From assembly GCA_009691715.1 (NCBI GenBank), contig SIAN01000032.1, forward strand, positions 1-46,053: a stretch of DNA of 46,053 nucleotides, in the 5' to 3' direction. Positions 18,371-27,214 of this stretch are shown here, one piece after another; within the stretch, counting starts at the first letter, position 1, and every line of letters begins with the position of its first letter. The notes under the pieces are model-generated. The model was not told where the DNA came from. It saw only the letters and a program-made list of their open reading frames with translations, and did not search any database. Position numbers and translations under genes: made by a program. The stretch comes from Planctomycetota bacterium. GTDB lineage: Bacteria; Planctomycetota; B15-G4; SIAN01.

Positions 18371-19045
18371 TCAGTGCTCGCCCGCGCGCACCTCGATCAT
18401 CTTCACCACGCCGCTGTCGAGGTCGTAGACGCCGCCGCGCACATCGAGCGTGCCAGCCTCGACCAGCTCATGCAGGATCGGCGTGCAGTGCTTGAGCGCG
18501 GTGACGGTGGCGCGCACGTTCTCCGCCACGCAGCGATCGGAGGCGTCGCTGCCGGCCGGCACCGCCACGATCGCCGGACGGATCGCGGTGGCGAGCGACT
18601 CGATGTGGCCAGGGAGCTCGCCGGTGCTCATCGCCGCCGCGACGGCGTCGCACCGCTCGTGGCCGACGACCAGGATCGCGTGCGCGCCGAGGTGTTCGGC
18701 GGCGTACTCGATGCTGCCGAGCGCGTGGTCATCGAGCACATGGCCGGCGGTGCGCACGACGAAGAGATCGCCGAGCCCGGCATCGAACAGGAGCTCAGGA
18801 GCCACGCGCGAATCGGAGCAGGTGACTACGATCGCGTAAGGATGCTGCCCCTTCGCCACTTCGGTGCGGCGCGTCTCGCCGCGTCCCATCGCCAGCGGCG
18901 CGTCGCAGGCGAAGCGCCGGTTGCCGGCCGCCAACCGCTCGAACGGCGGCGGCGACTGCACGACCGTCGTCGACTCGTCGGGAAACGAGGCGCAAGCGCC
19001 CAGCAGCGCCAGTGAAACGAGCGCGGTCGCACGCAGCATCGACAT
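18371..19045 (-). CDS. Beta-class carbonic anhydrase, predicted lipoprotein
   Basis: 224 residues from ATG 19045. The zinc ligands and catalytic dyad are intact: CSDSRV (Cys, Asp, Arg) and GHERC (His, Cys) 50-60 residues later, with FVVRTAGHV and GSIEYAAEHLG in between. The enzyme interconverts CO2 and bicarbonate. The N-terminus has a lipoprotein signal ending LALLGAC, so the enzyme is probably anchored outside the cytoplasmic membrane instead of being cytosolic like most beta enzymes. The gene stands alone, convergent with the methyltransferase gene. An earlier in-frame ATG at 19087 would place charged residues before the signal and is less likely. Confidence 0.88.
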   Translation of the reverse strand: MSMLRATALVSLALLGACASFPDESTTVVQSPPPFERLAAGNRRFACDAPLAMGRGETRRTEVAKGQHPYAIVVTCSDSRVAPELLFDAGLGDLFVVRTAGHVLDDHALGSIEYAAEHLGAHAILVVGHERCDAVAAAMSTGELPGHIESLATAIRPAIVAVPAGSDASDRCVAENVRATVTALKHCTPILHELVEAGTLDVRGGVYDLDSGVVKMIEVRAGEH

Positions 19046-19177
19046 GGGAGGTTCCGCCGGCGAGGAAGGAGGATCGAACGACCCCACGATCGTCCTTCCC
19101 CGCTGCGCGGCTTGAACGGTTCTGCGCTCAACCGAGAGCGGCGATGCACTCCCACCGACGTCGTGTGGTGGCTCCGT

Positions 19178-20242
19178 TCACGGTCGCTCGCCGGCCGCGC
19201 TCGGGACGATCCGCCGATCATCAATCTCGACCTCGGCCGCGCGGGTGTCGCCGTCGATGACGGCGAAGAGCTTCGCGCCACGGCGAACCAGCGTCGCGCC
19301 GAGTCGGCCGCTCGCCTTCTTCGCCGCCGCCAACTTGACTGGCAGCTCCACCGGATCAGGCGCCAGCGCGAGCGCCGCCAGCTCCTCCTGCTTCGCCTTC
19401 AGCGCTGCCTCGCCGCGCTCCACCACCTGACGCATGCGCGGCGAAGTCGATGAACCCGCACGCGCCTTCGCCGTGGCCAACTCGGCATCGAGGCGCGCGA
19501 TCTTCGCGACCGCCTTCGCCTTGTCGCGATTCTGGAACCGCAACGTCGCCGTCTCGCCATCGAGCTTGAGGTCGACATCGAAGGAACCATCAAGCTCGCC
19601 GACATAGAAGTTGGAGACGCGCCCCACCCGCATCCAACTGCCCGCAACCGGCGCGTCGGCCGCGGCGCGCGAGATAAAGCGCGCGCCCCCCTGCTCGCCC
19701 GCAATCGCCAGATCACCCTCGCTCACCTCGAGCGCGACAACCGGCGCCGCGATCTCCAGCGGACCGAAACGCACGACGAGCGACTTCTTGCCCGCGGCAT
19801 CGGCGAAGACGACTGACAACTGCGGCGGCGGCGCATCGCTCTTCTCCGCCGTGGCCGCCGCGATCTGCCACTCATTGTCATCGGGCAACACCATCGTGTC
19901 GGAACCGTCGAAGACGACGAACGCCCACGCCTTCTCGCCGACGCGACGAACATTCAAACCGTAGCCGCCCGACTCGATCAGCTGGTCGCCGATCGCCACG
20001 TCGCCGCCCTCGACCACAAAGGTCGTGCGCGTGTCGGCACCGAGTCGCCAGACGCCGCCCACGGCGACACCCGTCTCGATCTGCCCCTTGCGCGCCTCGC
20101 TCCACGGCGGCGCGCCGTACTCGATCGACAGCGTCGCGGCGCCGACCGTGGCGTTCGCGGTGCCGCGCGCGGCCTGCGCGGACGCAACCGTCGCCAGCAC
20201 CACCAACACCGCCGCACCATGGAAGAAGGGCTTCGACACCAT
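19178..20242 (-). CDS. DUF2911 domain protein with C-terminal coiled-coil region
   Basis: 354 residues with an N-terminal signal (MVSKPFFHGAAVLVVLATVASAQA). Residues 30-140 match DUF2911: LSIEYGAPPWSEARKGQI, VWRLGADTRTTFVVEGGDVAIGDQLIESGGYGLNV, WAFVVFDGS. In this family the pattern G-x-x-W-R-x-G-A-x-x-x-T is diagnostic. A beta-rich segment follows (LVVRFGPLEIAAPVVALEV), then a helical, Lys/Ala-rich stretch of about 60 residues (DKAKAVAKIARLDAELATAKAR, ALKAKQEELAAL) that may form a coiled coil. Known DUF2911 proteins are secreted and of unknown function. A second, decayed DUF2911 copy lies at 39749-40129. Confidence 0.75.
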   Translation of the reverse strand: MVSKPFFHGAAVLVVLATVASAQAARGTANATVGAATLSIEYGAPPWSEARKGQIETGVAVGGVWRLGADTRTTFVVEGGDVAIGDQLIESGGYGLNVRRVGEKAWAFVVFDGSDTMVLPDDNEWQIAAATAEKSDAPPPQLSVVFADAAGKKSLVVRFGPLEIAAPVVALEVSEGDLAIAGEQGGARFISRAAADAPVAGSWMRVGRVSNFYVGELDGSFDVDLKLDGETATLRFQNRDKAKAVAKIARLDAELATAKARAGSSTSPRMRQVVERGEAALKAKQEELAALALAPDPVELPVKLAAAKKASGRLGATLVRRGAKLFAVIDGDTRAAEVEIDDRRIVPSAAGERP

Positions 20243-20297
20243 CGCCGGCTCCTAGAAATGGGGCGCGCGATGATACGGCGGCGCGAACACCTCCCGC

Positions 20298-21857
20298 TCA
20301 GATGTCGACGTTCACCCGCTCCGAGATCACGACCGGGCCGGTCGGGCTCAGCTTCAGGGCGCGGACCCCGACGTTGAGGCCGAACAGCGGATTTTCGGCG
20401 TCGATGTCGAGCTCGAAGCGGTGATTGGCGCCGAACGTCGAGTAGATCAGCTCGATCCACACCGGCACGTCATCGATCTCGTCGACCACCAGCAGGATCG
20501 GATCATTCGCCAGACCGTCGTAGGCCACGAGGCTCATCGTCTCGCCGGGGTTCGGCTGGGTCGGCGTGATCGCGAGGTTGATCTCGTCGGAGTCGAAGAG
20601 ATAGATCCCGCCGTGGTCCTGCAGGAACGGCAGGTCGATCCCGAAGGCGCTGACCAGCAGTTGCCCGTTGCCGATGGCGAGTGCGGTGCCGAAGCCATCC
20701 TCGAACGCGGCGTTGCTGGCGCTGAGTTCCTGGTCGAAGAACCAGCCCTTGTTGAACTTGCCCTTGCGGTACGAGGCGGCCTGGTTGTCGCTGCTGGCGC
20801 CGGCGAGGGCGATCTTCCCCTTCAGCGCGACGGAACTGCCGTAGGCCTCCAACACCCACGGGTCGGGGTTCTCATGGGTGCCGCTCGGCTGCCAGATGCC
20901 GTTGCGCAGCGTGAAGAAGTGAATGCCACCGCAGAACGCCTTCCCGGAGCTGCCGGACCACCCCGGCGAGCCGACGATCATGTCGACGCCGTCGAGCGCC
21001 ACCGCGAATCCGAACTGTTCGCCATTGAGCGGAGACGGCGACAGCAGATCGCGCGTGTGGGTCCACGTCGAAGCGCCCATCGTCCAAATCGAGACGGTGC
21101 CGCGGTTCCCGAGGCCCGACCCATCAGCCTCGCCGGGCGTCCCAATGAGCGCGGTGGTGCCGTCGAAGGCGACGCATTTGCCGGCGTAGTCGTAGTTCGA
21201 CCCGTCGGGGTCGAGCAGCGGCGCCGACTCGTTCCAGACCTGGCCGACGCCGTCGTACTCGAAGACGTGAACCTGTCCCGAGTCGTATCCCTTGACCGTG
21301 TTCGCGAGCGGCACGCCGACCAGCAGCACGTCGTCGTGCAGCGCCAGCGAGAAGCCGAACTCTTCGTTGAACGTCGCAGTCGTCGAGGTCAGCCGCTGCT
21401 GATGGGTCCAGGTCCCGCCGATCGCGCGCCCGCCGCGGAAGAGGTGGACCGCGCCGCTATCAACGGCGTTCGTCGAATCCTCGTAGCGCGCGGTGATGGC
21501 GATGACGTCGCCGTGGATCGCGACCGCGCTGCCGAACGCGCCGTTGGCCTCGGGCGCCGACGAGGCGAGCGTCGTCTCGAACTGCCACTCCGTCGCGACC
21601 GGGTCCCACCGATAGACCCAAGCGAGCCCTTCGCTGCCGGAGTAGCCGTTGTCGCCCTTGCCGCCGACCACGAGGAGATCGTCATCGACGGCGATCGCGT
21701 CGCCGAAGCGCTGGTGCGGGGTGGGGACGGCCGCCTTGAGTACCGCCTGCTCGATCGCCTGGGCCTGCGCGGCATCGCCGAGAGCAGCCGACGCCGCGAG
21801 GACCACCGACGCACGAGACCACGGCGACGAGGCACGATTCTGTGGCGAACGCGTCAT
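20298..21857 (-). CDS. Secreted FG-GAP repeat beta-propeller protein
   Basis: 519 residues. The ATG at 21857 follows GGGAG and leads into a signal (ASVVLAASAALGDAAQAQ). The body consists of FG-GAP-type blades marked by the repeated F-G-x-x-V/L-A-x-x-G/D-D pattern: FGDAIAVDDDLLVVGG, FGSAVAIHGDVIAIT, FGFSLALHDDVLLVGVP, FGFAVALDGVDMIVGSP, YGSSVALKGKIALAGA and FGTALAIGNGQLLVS. A conserved C-terminal module follows (LAITPTQPNPGETMSLVAYDG to VVISERVNVDI) and is shared with the neighbour at 22018-23595, so the two are a tandem paralogous pair. Probably extracellular or surface-associated; the ligand is unknown. About 160 bases separate the pair, with only an imperfect GC-rich inverted repeat near 21902-21945. 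Confidence 0.75.
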   Translation of the reverse strand: MTRSPQNRASSPWSRASVVLAASAALGDAAQAQAIEQAVLKAAVPTPHQRFGDAIAVDDDLLVVGGKGDNGYSGSEGLAWVYRWDPVATEWQFETTLASSAPEANGAFGSAVAIHGDVIAITARYEDSTNAVDSGAVHLFRGGRAIGGTWTHQQRLTSTTATFNEEFGFSLALHDDVLLVGVPLANTVKGYDSGQVHVFEYDGVGQVWNESAPLLDPDGSNYDYAGKCVAFDGTTALIGTPGEADGSGLGNRGTVSIWTMGASTWTHTRDLLSPSPLNGEQFGFAVALDGVDMIVGSPGWSGSSGKAFCGGIHFFTLRNGIWQPSGTHENPDPWVLEAYGSSVALKGKIALAGASSDNQAASYRKGKFNKGWFFDQELSASNAAFEDGFGTALAIGNGQLLVSAFGIDLPFLQDHGGIYLFDSDEINLAITPTQPNPGETMSLVAYDGLANDPILLVVDEIDDVPVWIELIYSTFGANHRFELDIDAENPLFGLNVGVRALKLSPTGPVVISERVNVDI

Positions 21858-22017
21858 GACGAACTCCCGGGGGGCGTCGCGCGAAGGCGACTGCGCTGAG
21901 GTGAAACGGGCGGCGCGCAGCTACACCCCCAAGCGCGCCGTTTCGTTACGGCCCCGGCCGGAAATTCGTCTCCCGGTCAAAGCGACCACGGTACGCCCGG
22001 TCGCCCCGGGCCACCTC

Positions 22018-23595
22018 TCACAGATCGATGTCGATCAACTGCGACCCCACCAGCGGCCCGCCCGCGCCGATCTTCCAGGCGCGCACCGAGACCGTGATCC
22101 CGAACGCCGGGTCGGGCGCGTCGAGCTGGAGGCTCCACGACAGGTTCGAGCCGAACACGTCGTAGAGGATCGGGAGGAAGAGCGGCATGCCGTCGATCGC
22201 CTCGGCCGCGATCAGGATCGGCGAGCCGGCGGCGCCACGGTGCGCTTCCATGTCGATCGGCGCGCCCGGTGCCGGCTGCGTCGGCGTGATCGACAGCGTG
22301 AATTCCGGAGCGTCGTAGAAGAAGAGCGCGCCGGTGTCGCGGCCGCTGTTGGTGTTCGCCCAGCGCGAGGCGACGACGATGTCAGCAGTGTCGATCAGGA
22401 CGCCGCACCCGAAGTTCTCCTCGGCGATCGCCGGCCCCGCCTGCAGCTCGCTCTCGGAATGCCACGGGCCGTTCTTCTTCTTGCCGAGCCGCCACGACCA
22501 GACGCTGCCGACGTGGCCGCCGCCGGTCACCTCGTTTGGCGCGCCGACGACAAGGAGCCCATCCTTCACGTCGACCGCCGTCCCGAAGCCGCTGTTGTAG
22601 GCGAGCGTCGGCGAGTCGAAGCGCTGCTCGAGGCTGAAGAGCCCGGTGGCCTGATCCTTCACGAAGACGTAGGCGCGGCCGGCCGTGGAGTTCGAGCCGA
22701 TCCACTCCGTCGGTGCGCCGACGGCGATCCGATCGCCTGCGAGCGCGAGGGAGCTGCCGAAGTTGGCGCTCTGCTGCGGAACGTTGGAGCTGAGCTCCTG
22801 TCCCTGCGTCCAGGTCGTACCGCTGACCGAGAAGAGCTCGACCGTTCCGGCGTAGTTCACGCCGCCTGCGCTCCCGTTCGGCGCGCCGATCAGCACCGTG
22901 GTCCCGTCGAAGTCGATCGTCCGGCCGAAGAAGGAGGAGCCGCTGCCGTTGGCATCGATCAGCTACGCCTCGAAGTTGAACAGTCCAGTGACGGCATCGC
23001 GGCGGAACACCTGCACCGAACCGAGCCCGGCGCCAGGCGCGCCGACCAGCAGCAGATCGCCCTTCAACGCCAACCCGTAGCCGAAGCCCTCGCCGGTGAG
23101 TGGCGCGATCGAGTCGAGCTTCTGCACCTCGACGAAGAGACCGGTGATGGCGTCGCGCTCGAGGAGATAGACCGAGCCGGCATCGCCGAGGCTGTTCACC
23201 GCGTTGCGCGGCGCGGCGACGGCGAGGCGATCGCCATCGACGGCGACCGACCCGCCGAAGGCCTCGAAGCTCGCGTAGTCGCTGGCGAACAGCTTCTGGT
23301 GGTAGGTCCAGCCACCGGTCAACGGATCGCGCTCGTGCACCGTCGCGGCGCCGTGCCCGCCAATCGGAGAGTAGGAGCTGTCGTTGGGAGCACCGACCAC
23401 CATGAGGTCGCCGTCGATCGCGAAGGCGGAACTCCAGTAGTTGCTGTCGGAGACGTAGGGGGAGATCAGCGACGACTGCTCAATCGCCTGCGCTTGCAAC
23501 TCGCCGGCCGCGGCGAGCGCGAGGAAGGCTGTGGGCAAAGCTCGGTGGAAGGCTCGAAGGAAGGATCGATCGGAGCCGTGCGCGCGAGTCGACAT
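22018..23595 (-). pseudogene. FG-GAP repeat protein interrupted by an in-frame TAG
   Basis: ATG 23595 follows GGAG by about eight bases and gives a signal peptide (LPTAFLALAAAGELQAQ). Blades read FAIDGDLMVVGAPND, FGGSVAVDGDRLAVAAP, FGYGLALKGDLLLVGAP. At 22963-22965 a TAG follows LFNFEA. The same frame continues without interruption as LIDANGSGSSFFGRTIDFDGTTVLIGAP, FGSSLALAGDRIAVGAP, FGTAVDVKDGLLVVGAP and FGCGVLIDTADIVVAS, and ends in the module shared with the paralogue (LSITPTQPAPGAPIDM to VGSQLIDIDL). Restored length is 525 residues, equal to the neighbour's 519. The nonsense codon falls between two blades, and a CAG-to-TAG change would explain it. This is a point mutation or a base error, not gene decay over the whole length. 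Confidence 0.7.
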
Positions 23596-23823
23596 TGGGA
23601 CGCTCCAGGGGTGGGTGAGTGGCGGAGGGAGCGACCGCAGACTTCGCGGTGTCCCAAGTCCGGACCTGCAGCCACACCCGACGCGCGTGCGAGTCGTTAC
23701 TGCCACGCAGCAAGAAAACGGATCGCGATCGGAAACGCCAGCCACGGTCACACGATTCGATCGAAGAAAACCCGGGGTACGCAGAATGCGAGCCATTCCA
23801 CTGAAGCCCGCCAGGAGACCGCG

Positions 23824-24459
23824 ATGGAATCGCACCGACGACCGATCGGCCTCGAACCAACGCTGCTCGGCTTGGCCTTGCTGAGCGGGGTCGCGTCAGC
23901 GCAGCACACCACGCGCGTCAGCGTGGACTCGGCGGGCGTGGAGGGGGACAGCCACAGCAGCACTCCCGCGATCTCCGCGGACGGGCAGATCGTCGTGTTC
24001 CATAGTGATGCGACCAATCTCGTTTCTGGCGACACGAACGCGGAAACCGACATCTTCGTCCGCGACTCCTGCGCAACCGTCGCCACCTGGTCGAACTACG
24101 GCACCGGCTTCCCCGGCACGCTTGGGATCCCCGGCCTCACCGCGCAGGCGGCATCGGTGATCGGCTCGACGCTCGATGTCGACGTCGGCAACTCGGCCGG
24201 GACGACCACACTCGCGATCCTCCTCGTCGGCATCCAGGACGCGACCATCCCGTTGCGCAACGGCGGCGATCTGCTGGTGATCCCAGTGATCGCGATCGCC
24301 CTCAACCTCCCAGCGGGCGGGATGACTTTGTCGGAAGACTTGGCGAACGATCCGACGTTGTGCGGACTCGAGGTCTTCGCGCAGGCCTTGCTGGTCGACC
24401 CGGCCGCGGCGAAGGGACAGTCGGCGAGCGCGGGTCTCAAGCTCGTGATCGGCTACTGA
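23824..24459 (+). CDS. Secreted TolB/WD40-like repeat protein reduced to one repeat, plus conserved C-terminal domain
   Basis: 211 residues. ATG 23824 follows AGGAG at eight bases; the signal is LLGLALLSGVASAQ. A single TolB-like repeat follows (SSTPAISADGQIVVFHSDATNL, SGDTNAETDIFVRD). The C-terminal 130-residue domain starts CATVATWSNYGTGFPGTLGIP and ends ASAGLKLVIGY, a module I associate with many secreted planctomycete proteins. Relatives of this arrangement normally carry several copies of the S-x-D-G-x-x-V-A-F repeat, so one copy joined straight to the C-terminal domain suggests loss or collapse of repeats. It is divergent from the FG-GAP gene at 22018-23595 and converges on the one at 24481. 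Confidence 0.7.
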   Translation: MESHRRPIGLEPTLLGLALLSGVASAQHTTRVSVDSAGVEGDSHSSTPAISADGQIVVFHSDATNLVSGDTNAETDIFVRDSCATVATWSNYGTGFPGTLGIPGLTAQAASVIGSTLDVDVGNSAGTTTLAILLVGIQDATIPLRNGGDLLVIPVIAIALNLPAGGMTLSEDLANDPTLCGLEVFAQALLVDPAAAKGQSASAGLKLVIGY

Positions 24460-24480
24460 CGCGAGGATCGTCGGCGACCG

Positions 24481-27117
24481 TCACTCGCCGAGGTGCGCGT
24501 CGCGGCCCAGCACCGGCGCGACGAGCTGGACGGGAGCGACCGAGTTCGGCCCGATCGGCCCGCGAAACCAGAGCAGTCGGCCCAGCCCGTCGCCCGCGGT
24601 GAGATTGGCGAGCGACGCAGCGGCGACGAGGTCGAGGGCGCCGTCGCCGTCGACGTCTCCGAACACGAGTTCGCGCGAGTCGAGCCGCGAGTCGGGCAGC
24701 GCGCCTGGGATCTCGAGCCGCCGCATCGCCTGCAACTTGCCGCGCATCCGCGAGCCCCCGGCGAATAGGTAGATCGCGCCGGCATGGTGAGTGAACCCGA
24801 CGTCGGTCCCCGCAGCGCCGACGAGCATGTCGAGCACGCCGTCACCCGACAGGTCGGCACAGTCGATTCCGTTGCCGCCGCTCGCGAATTCATCGCCGGC
24901 CACGGGCGAGGTGCCCCATGCGTCGGGCGAGCGCGTCCCGACAAGCGCGGCGCCACCGATCCAGACGAGGACACGGCCAACGTCGGTCGCGACGTTGTTC
25001 TGCGGCAACGGGCGGTGGACCAGCTCGGAGAATCCGATCAGGTCGCGGATCCCGTCGCCGTCGATGTCGGCGCAGCGGACCGCCGCGCTACCCGCGCCGG
25101 CCAGGTAGGAGCTCCGCTGACCGACATGGCCAAAGGGCGCGTCATCGACGAGGGTCGCCGTTGGCGCGAGCGTTCCGCCGCCAGCGAGCGCGCCGCCGCC
25201 GCTCCAGACGTAGATCGCTCCAGCCTCTTCGCGGCCGTTGATCCGGGCGAACGGCGTCGACGCGATCACGTCGCGCACTCCGTCGCCGGTCACGTCGACG
25301 ATCGTGAGCGCGGTCGAATCGCCGCCCGAACTGCTGATGCCGAGCGTGTCGGTAGACGCGTTTGGCACCTCGAGCGACGCGGAGGGGAAGACATCGCCGG
25401 AGAGCGACGCGCTCGCGGCCCAGACGTGGACGGCGCCGGCGTACGGGGACGCGGCCGTCGTGGTGAGGTAACTGCACTCGACGATGTCGACCTCGCCATC
25501 TCCGGTCACGTCGACGAGCTGCAGCCCGGTGTGGGAGGCGGCGAGGTAGTCCTCCTGCGTCGGGCTGGCGAGGCGCAGTCGCGCCGTTTCAGTGGCGCTG
25601 CCGGAAAGGCTGCCACCGGCGAAGACGTAGATCGCGCCGGCGCCAAACAGGCCGGCGACGGTCGCCTTCGAGGCGGCCGCGACGATGTCGGTCACGCCAT
25701 CCTTCGTCACGTCGGCGAACTGGATGCCCTGCGCGAGTTCCCACGCCGTCTCGCCGAGGTTGTCGAGACGCGAGGCGCCCGCGATCGAGAGGCGCGCCGT
25801 CGCGTCGAGCGGCCCAACCAGCGCCGCGCCGCCATTCCACACCCAGATCGCGCCGCCGGTCGACGTCTGACTCGAGCCGGCGACGACATCCAGGATTCCG
25901 TCCCCCGAGACATCAACGAGATGGAGCCCCTGGACGTCGCGCACGTAGCCGAGCTGCTTTGACTTCGAGCTGCCGAAGGTCGCCAAAGTCGCGAGCGGTG
26001 CCGGTGTCCCGGCGAGTGCCGCGCCGCCGCCGAAGACGAGGACCTTGCCGGCATCGGTCGTCGCGCCGACGTTGGCGTACGCGGCGACGATGACGATGTC
26101 GGGGATCCCGTCGCCGGAGACGTCGCCGACGCGCAGCGGCGTCGTGCTCAGGTAGCTGCCGTCGAAGCCGAGCATGTCGAAGGCGACCGGGGATGGAACG
26201 CGGAGAGTCGCGGTCGGCGCAACCGTCCCGACCAGCGCAGTCCCGCCCGCGAAGACGAGCACCTCGCCCGCATCCGTCACGCTCGTGTTGGCGAACGGGA
26301 AGGCGACGATGAGGTCGAGGATCCCGTCCTGGGTCACGTCGTCGATCAGCACTTCATGGAGGCTCGGCAACGCGTTCGGGTCGCTCGAAAGCAGGAGCGC
26401 GTCGCTTTGCCTCGGACTGCCCGCGCCGCCGCCATGCCACACTTCGAGGTTGCCGTCGTGGATCCCGATCACGTCGACGATGCCGTCGCCGGTCACGTCG
26501 GCGTAGGTCGGGTCGAGATCATCGAAGCGGTAGTTCGCTTTCGGAGTCGCCGCCGTGAAGACGTCGGGCCGGGTCGCTAGCCAGGGCGGTGGAGCAGACG
26601 CCTCGAACAGGGCGAGCGCACCGCAGTCGGCCACGCCGCCGGAGTCGCCGCGGCTCGAGCGGGCGAGGATCTCCGCGTCACCGTCGCCGTCGGCGTCGAG
26701 TACCGCGAGCGTCCGGCGGTCGTAGCAGCCGCCGACATGGAAGGCGAACTCGCGGCGCACCGTGGTTCCGGCCTTGCTCGGCGTCCACGCCTCGACGACG
26801 ATCGTCCGGCGTCCGCCGTCGTCGCGCCAGCTCGGGTACATCAGCAGTTCCCGCGTCGCACCGCTTGGCGCGTCGGTGATCGGCTCGAAGAACATCTCGC
26901 GCGGCCCATCGATCAGCCGCGCGGCGACGTGCTCTCCATCGGCGTCGGTGATGGTGATCACGACGCGAATCGCATCGTTGCGATTGAAGCACGCGTGTTC
27001 GGGAAGATCGCTCGAGATCGCCGGCAACTGATCGGCAGCCGACGCCGCGGCGCTCGCGCCGAGAATCGCCGCGACGAGCGCGCCGCCTGCCATGGAGCTC
27101 GAGAGAAAGGATCGCAT
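24481..27117 (-). CDS. Secreted FG-GAP/VCBS repeat protein with about eleven calcium-type loops
   Basis: 878 residues. ATG 27117 has GGAG eight bases upstream; the signal is MAGGALVAAILGASAAASA. After an Ig-like N-terminal domain (HACFNRNDAIRVVITITDADG to WRDDGGRRTIVVEAWTPS) come about eleven D-x-x-G-D-G-x-x-D loops: DADGDGDAE, DVTGDGIVD, DVTQDGILD, DVSGDGIPD, DVSGDGILD, DVTKDGVTD, DVTGDGEVD, DVTGDGVRD, DIDGDGIRD, DLSGDGVLD and DVDGDGALD. Each is followed by a hydrophobic strand and an A-G-x-I-Y/W-V-x-x-G-G blade (AGAIYVFAGG, GAIWVWNGG). These are integrin-alpha-like propeller blades that bind calcium in the loop. It is presumably extracellular; the partner is unknown. Differs from the other two FG-GAP genes here, which lack the calcium loops. 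Confidence 0.8.
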   Translation of the reverse strand: MRSFLSSSMAGGALVAAILGASAAASAADQLPAISSDLPEHACFNRNDAIRVVITITDADGEHVAARLIDGPREMFFEPITDAPSGATRELLMYPSWRDDGGRRTIVVEAWTPSKAGTTVRREFAFHVGGCYDRRTLAVLDADGDGDAEILARSSRGDSGGVADCGALALFEASAPPPWLATRPDVFTAATPKANYRFDDLDPTYADVTGDGIVDVIGIHDGNLEVWHGGGAGSPRQSDALLLSSDPNALPSLHEVLIDDVTQDGILDLIVAFPFANTSVTDAGEVLVFAGGTALVGTVAPTATLRVPSPVAFDMLGFDGSYLSTTPLRVGDVSGDGIPDIVIVAAYANVGATTDAGKVLVFGGGAALAGTPAPLATLATFGSSKSKQLGYVRDVQGLHLVDVSGDGILDVVAGSSQTSTGGAIWVWNGGAALVGPLDATARLSIAGASRLDNLGETAWELAQGIQFADVTKDGVTDIVAAASKATVAGLFGAGAIYVFAGGSLSGSATETARLRLASPTQEDYLAASHTGLQLVDVTGDGEVDIVECSYLTTTAASPYAGAVHVWAASASLSGDVFPSASLEVPNASTDTLGISSSGGDSTALTIVDVTGDGVRDVIASTPFARINGREEAGAIYVWSGGGALAGGGTLAPTATLVDDAPFGHVGQRSSYLAGAGSAAVRCADIDGDGIRDLIGFSELVHRPLPQNNVATDVGRVLVWIGGAALVGTRSPDAWGTSPVAGDEFASGGNGIDCADLSGDGVLDMLVGAAGTDVGFTHHAGAIYLFAGGSRMRGKLQAMRRLEIPGALPDSRLDSRELVFGDVDGDGALDLVAAASLANLTAGDGLGRLLWFRGPIGPNSVAPVQLVAPVLGRDAHLGE

Positions 27118-27214
27118 GCCGGGACTCCAGCGACCGATGGGCGAGCGAGTAGCACACGGACGATCGGGCGTCAAGGTCGTTGCCGGTCGCGATGACGATG
27201 GCTGCGCTCCGCCA

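Noticed and set aside
21902..21945. Inverted repeat between the two FG-GAP genes as a terminator
   Set aside because: The stem needs a four-base bulge, has a 14-base loop and no T-run; in GC-rich DNA this is weak evidence.
22963..22965. TAG as a pyrrolysine codon in the FG-GAP protein
   Set aside because: The position lies in a loop between propeller blades with no catalytic role, and nothing suggests Pyl machinery; a nonsense mutation or base error is simpler.
24784..25962. 392-codon plus-strand frame inside the FG-GAP gene
   Set aside because: Antisense of the clear calcium-loop propeller gene; low-complexity D/V/A/R composition and no ribosome site.
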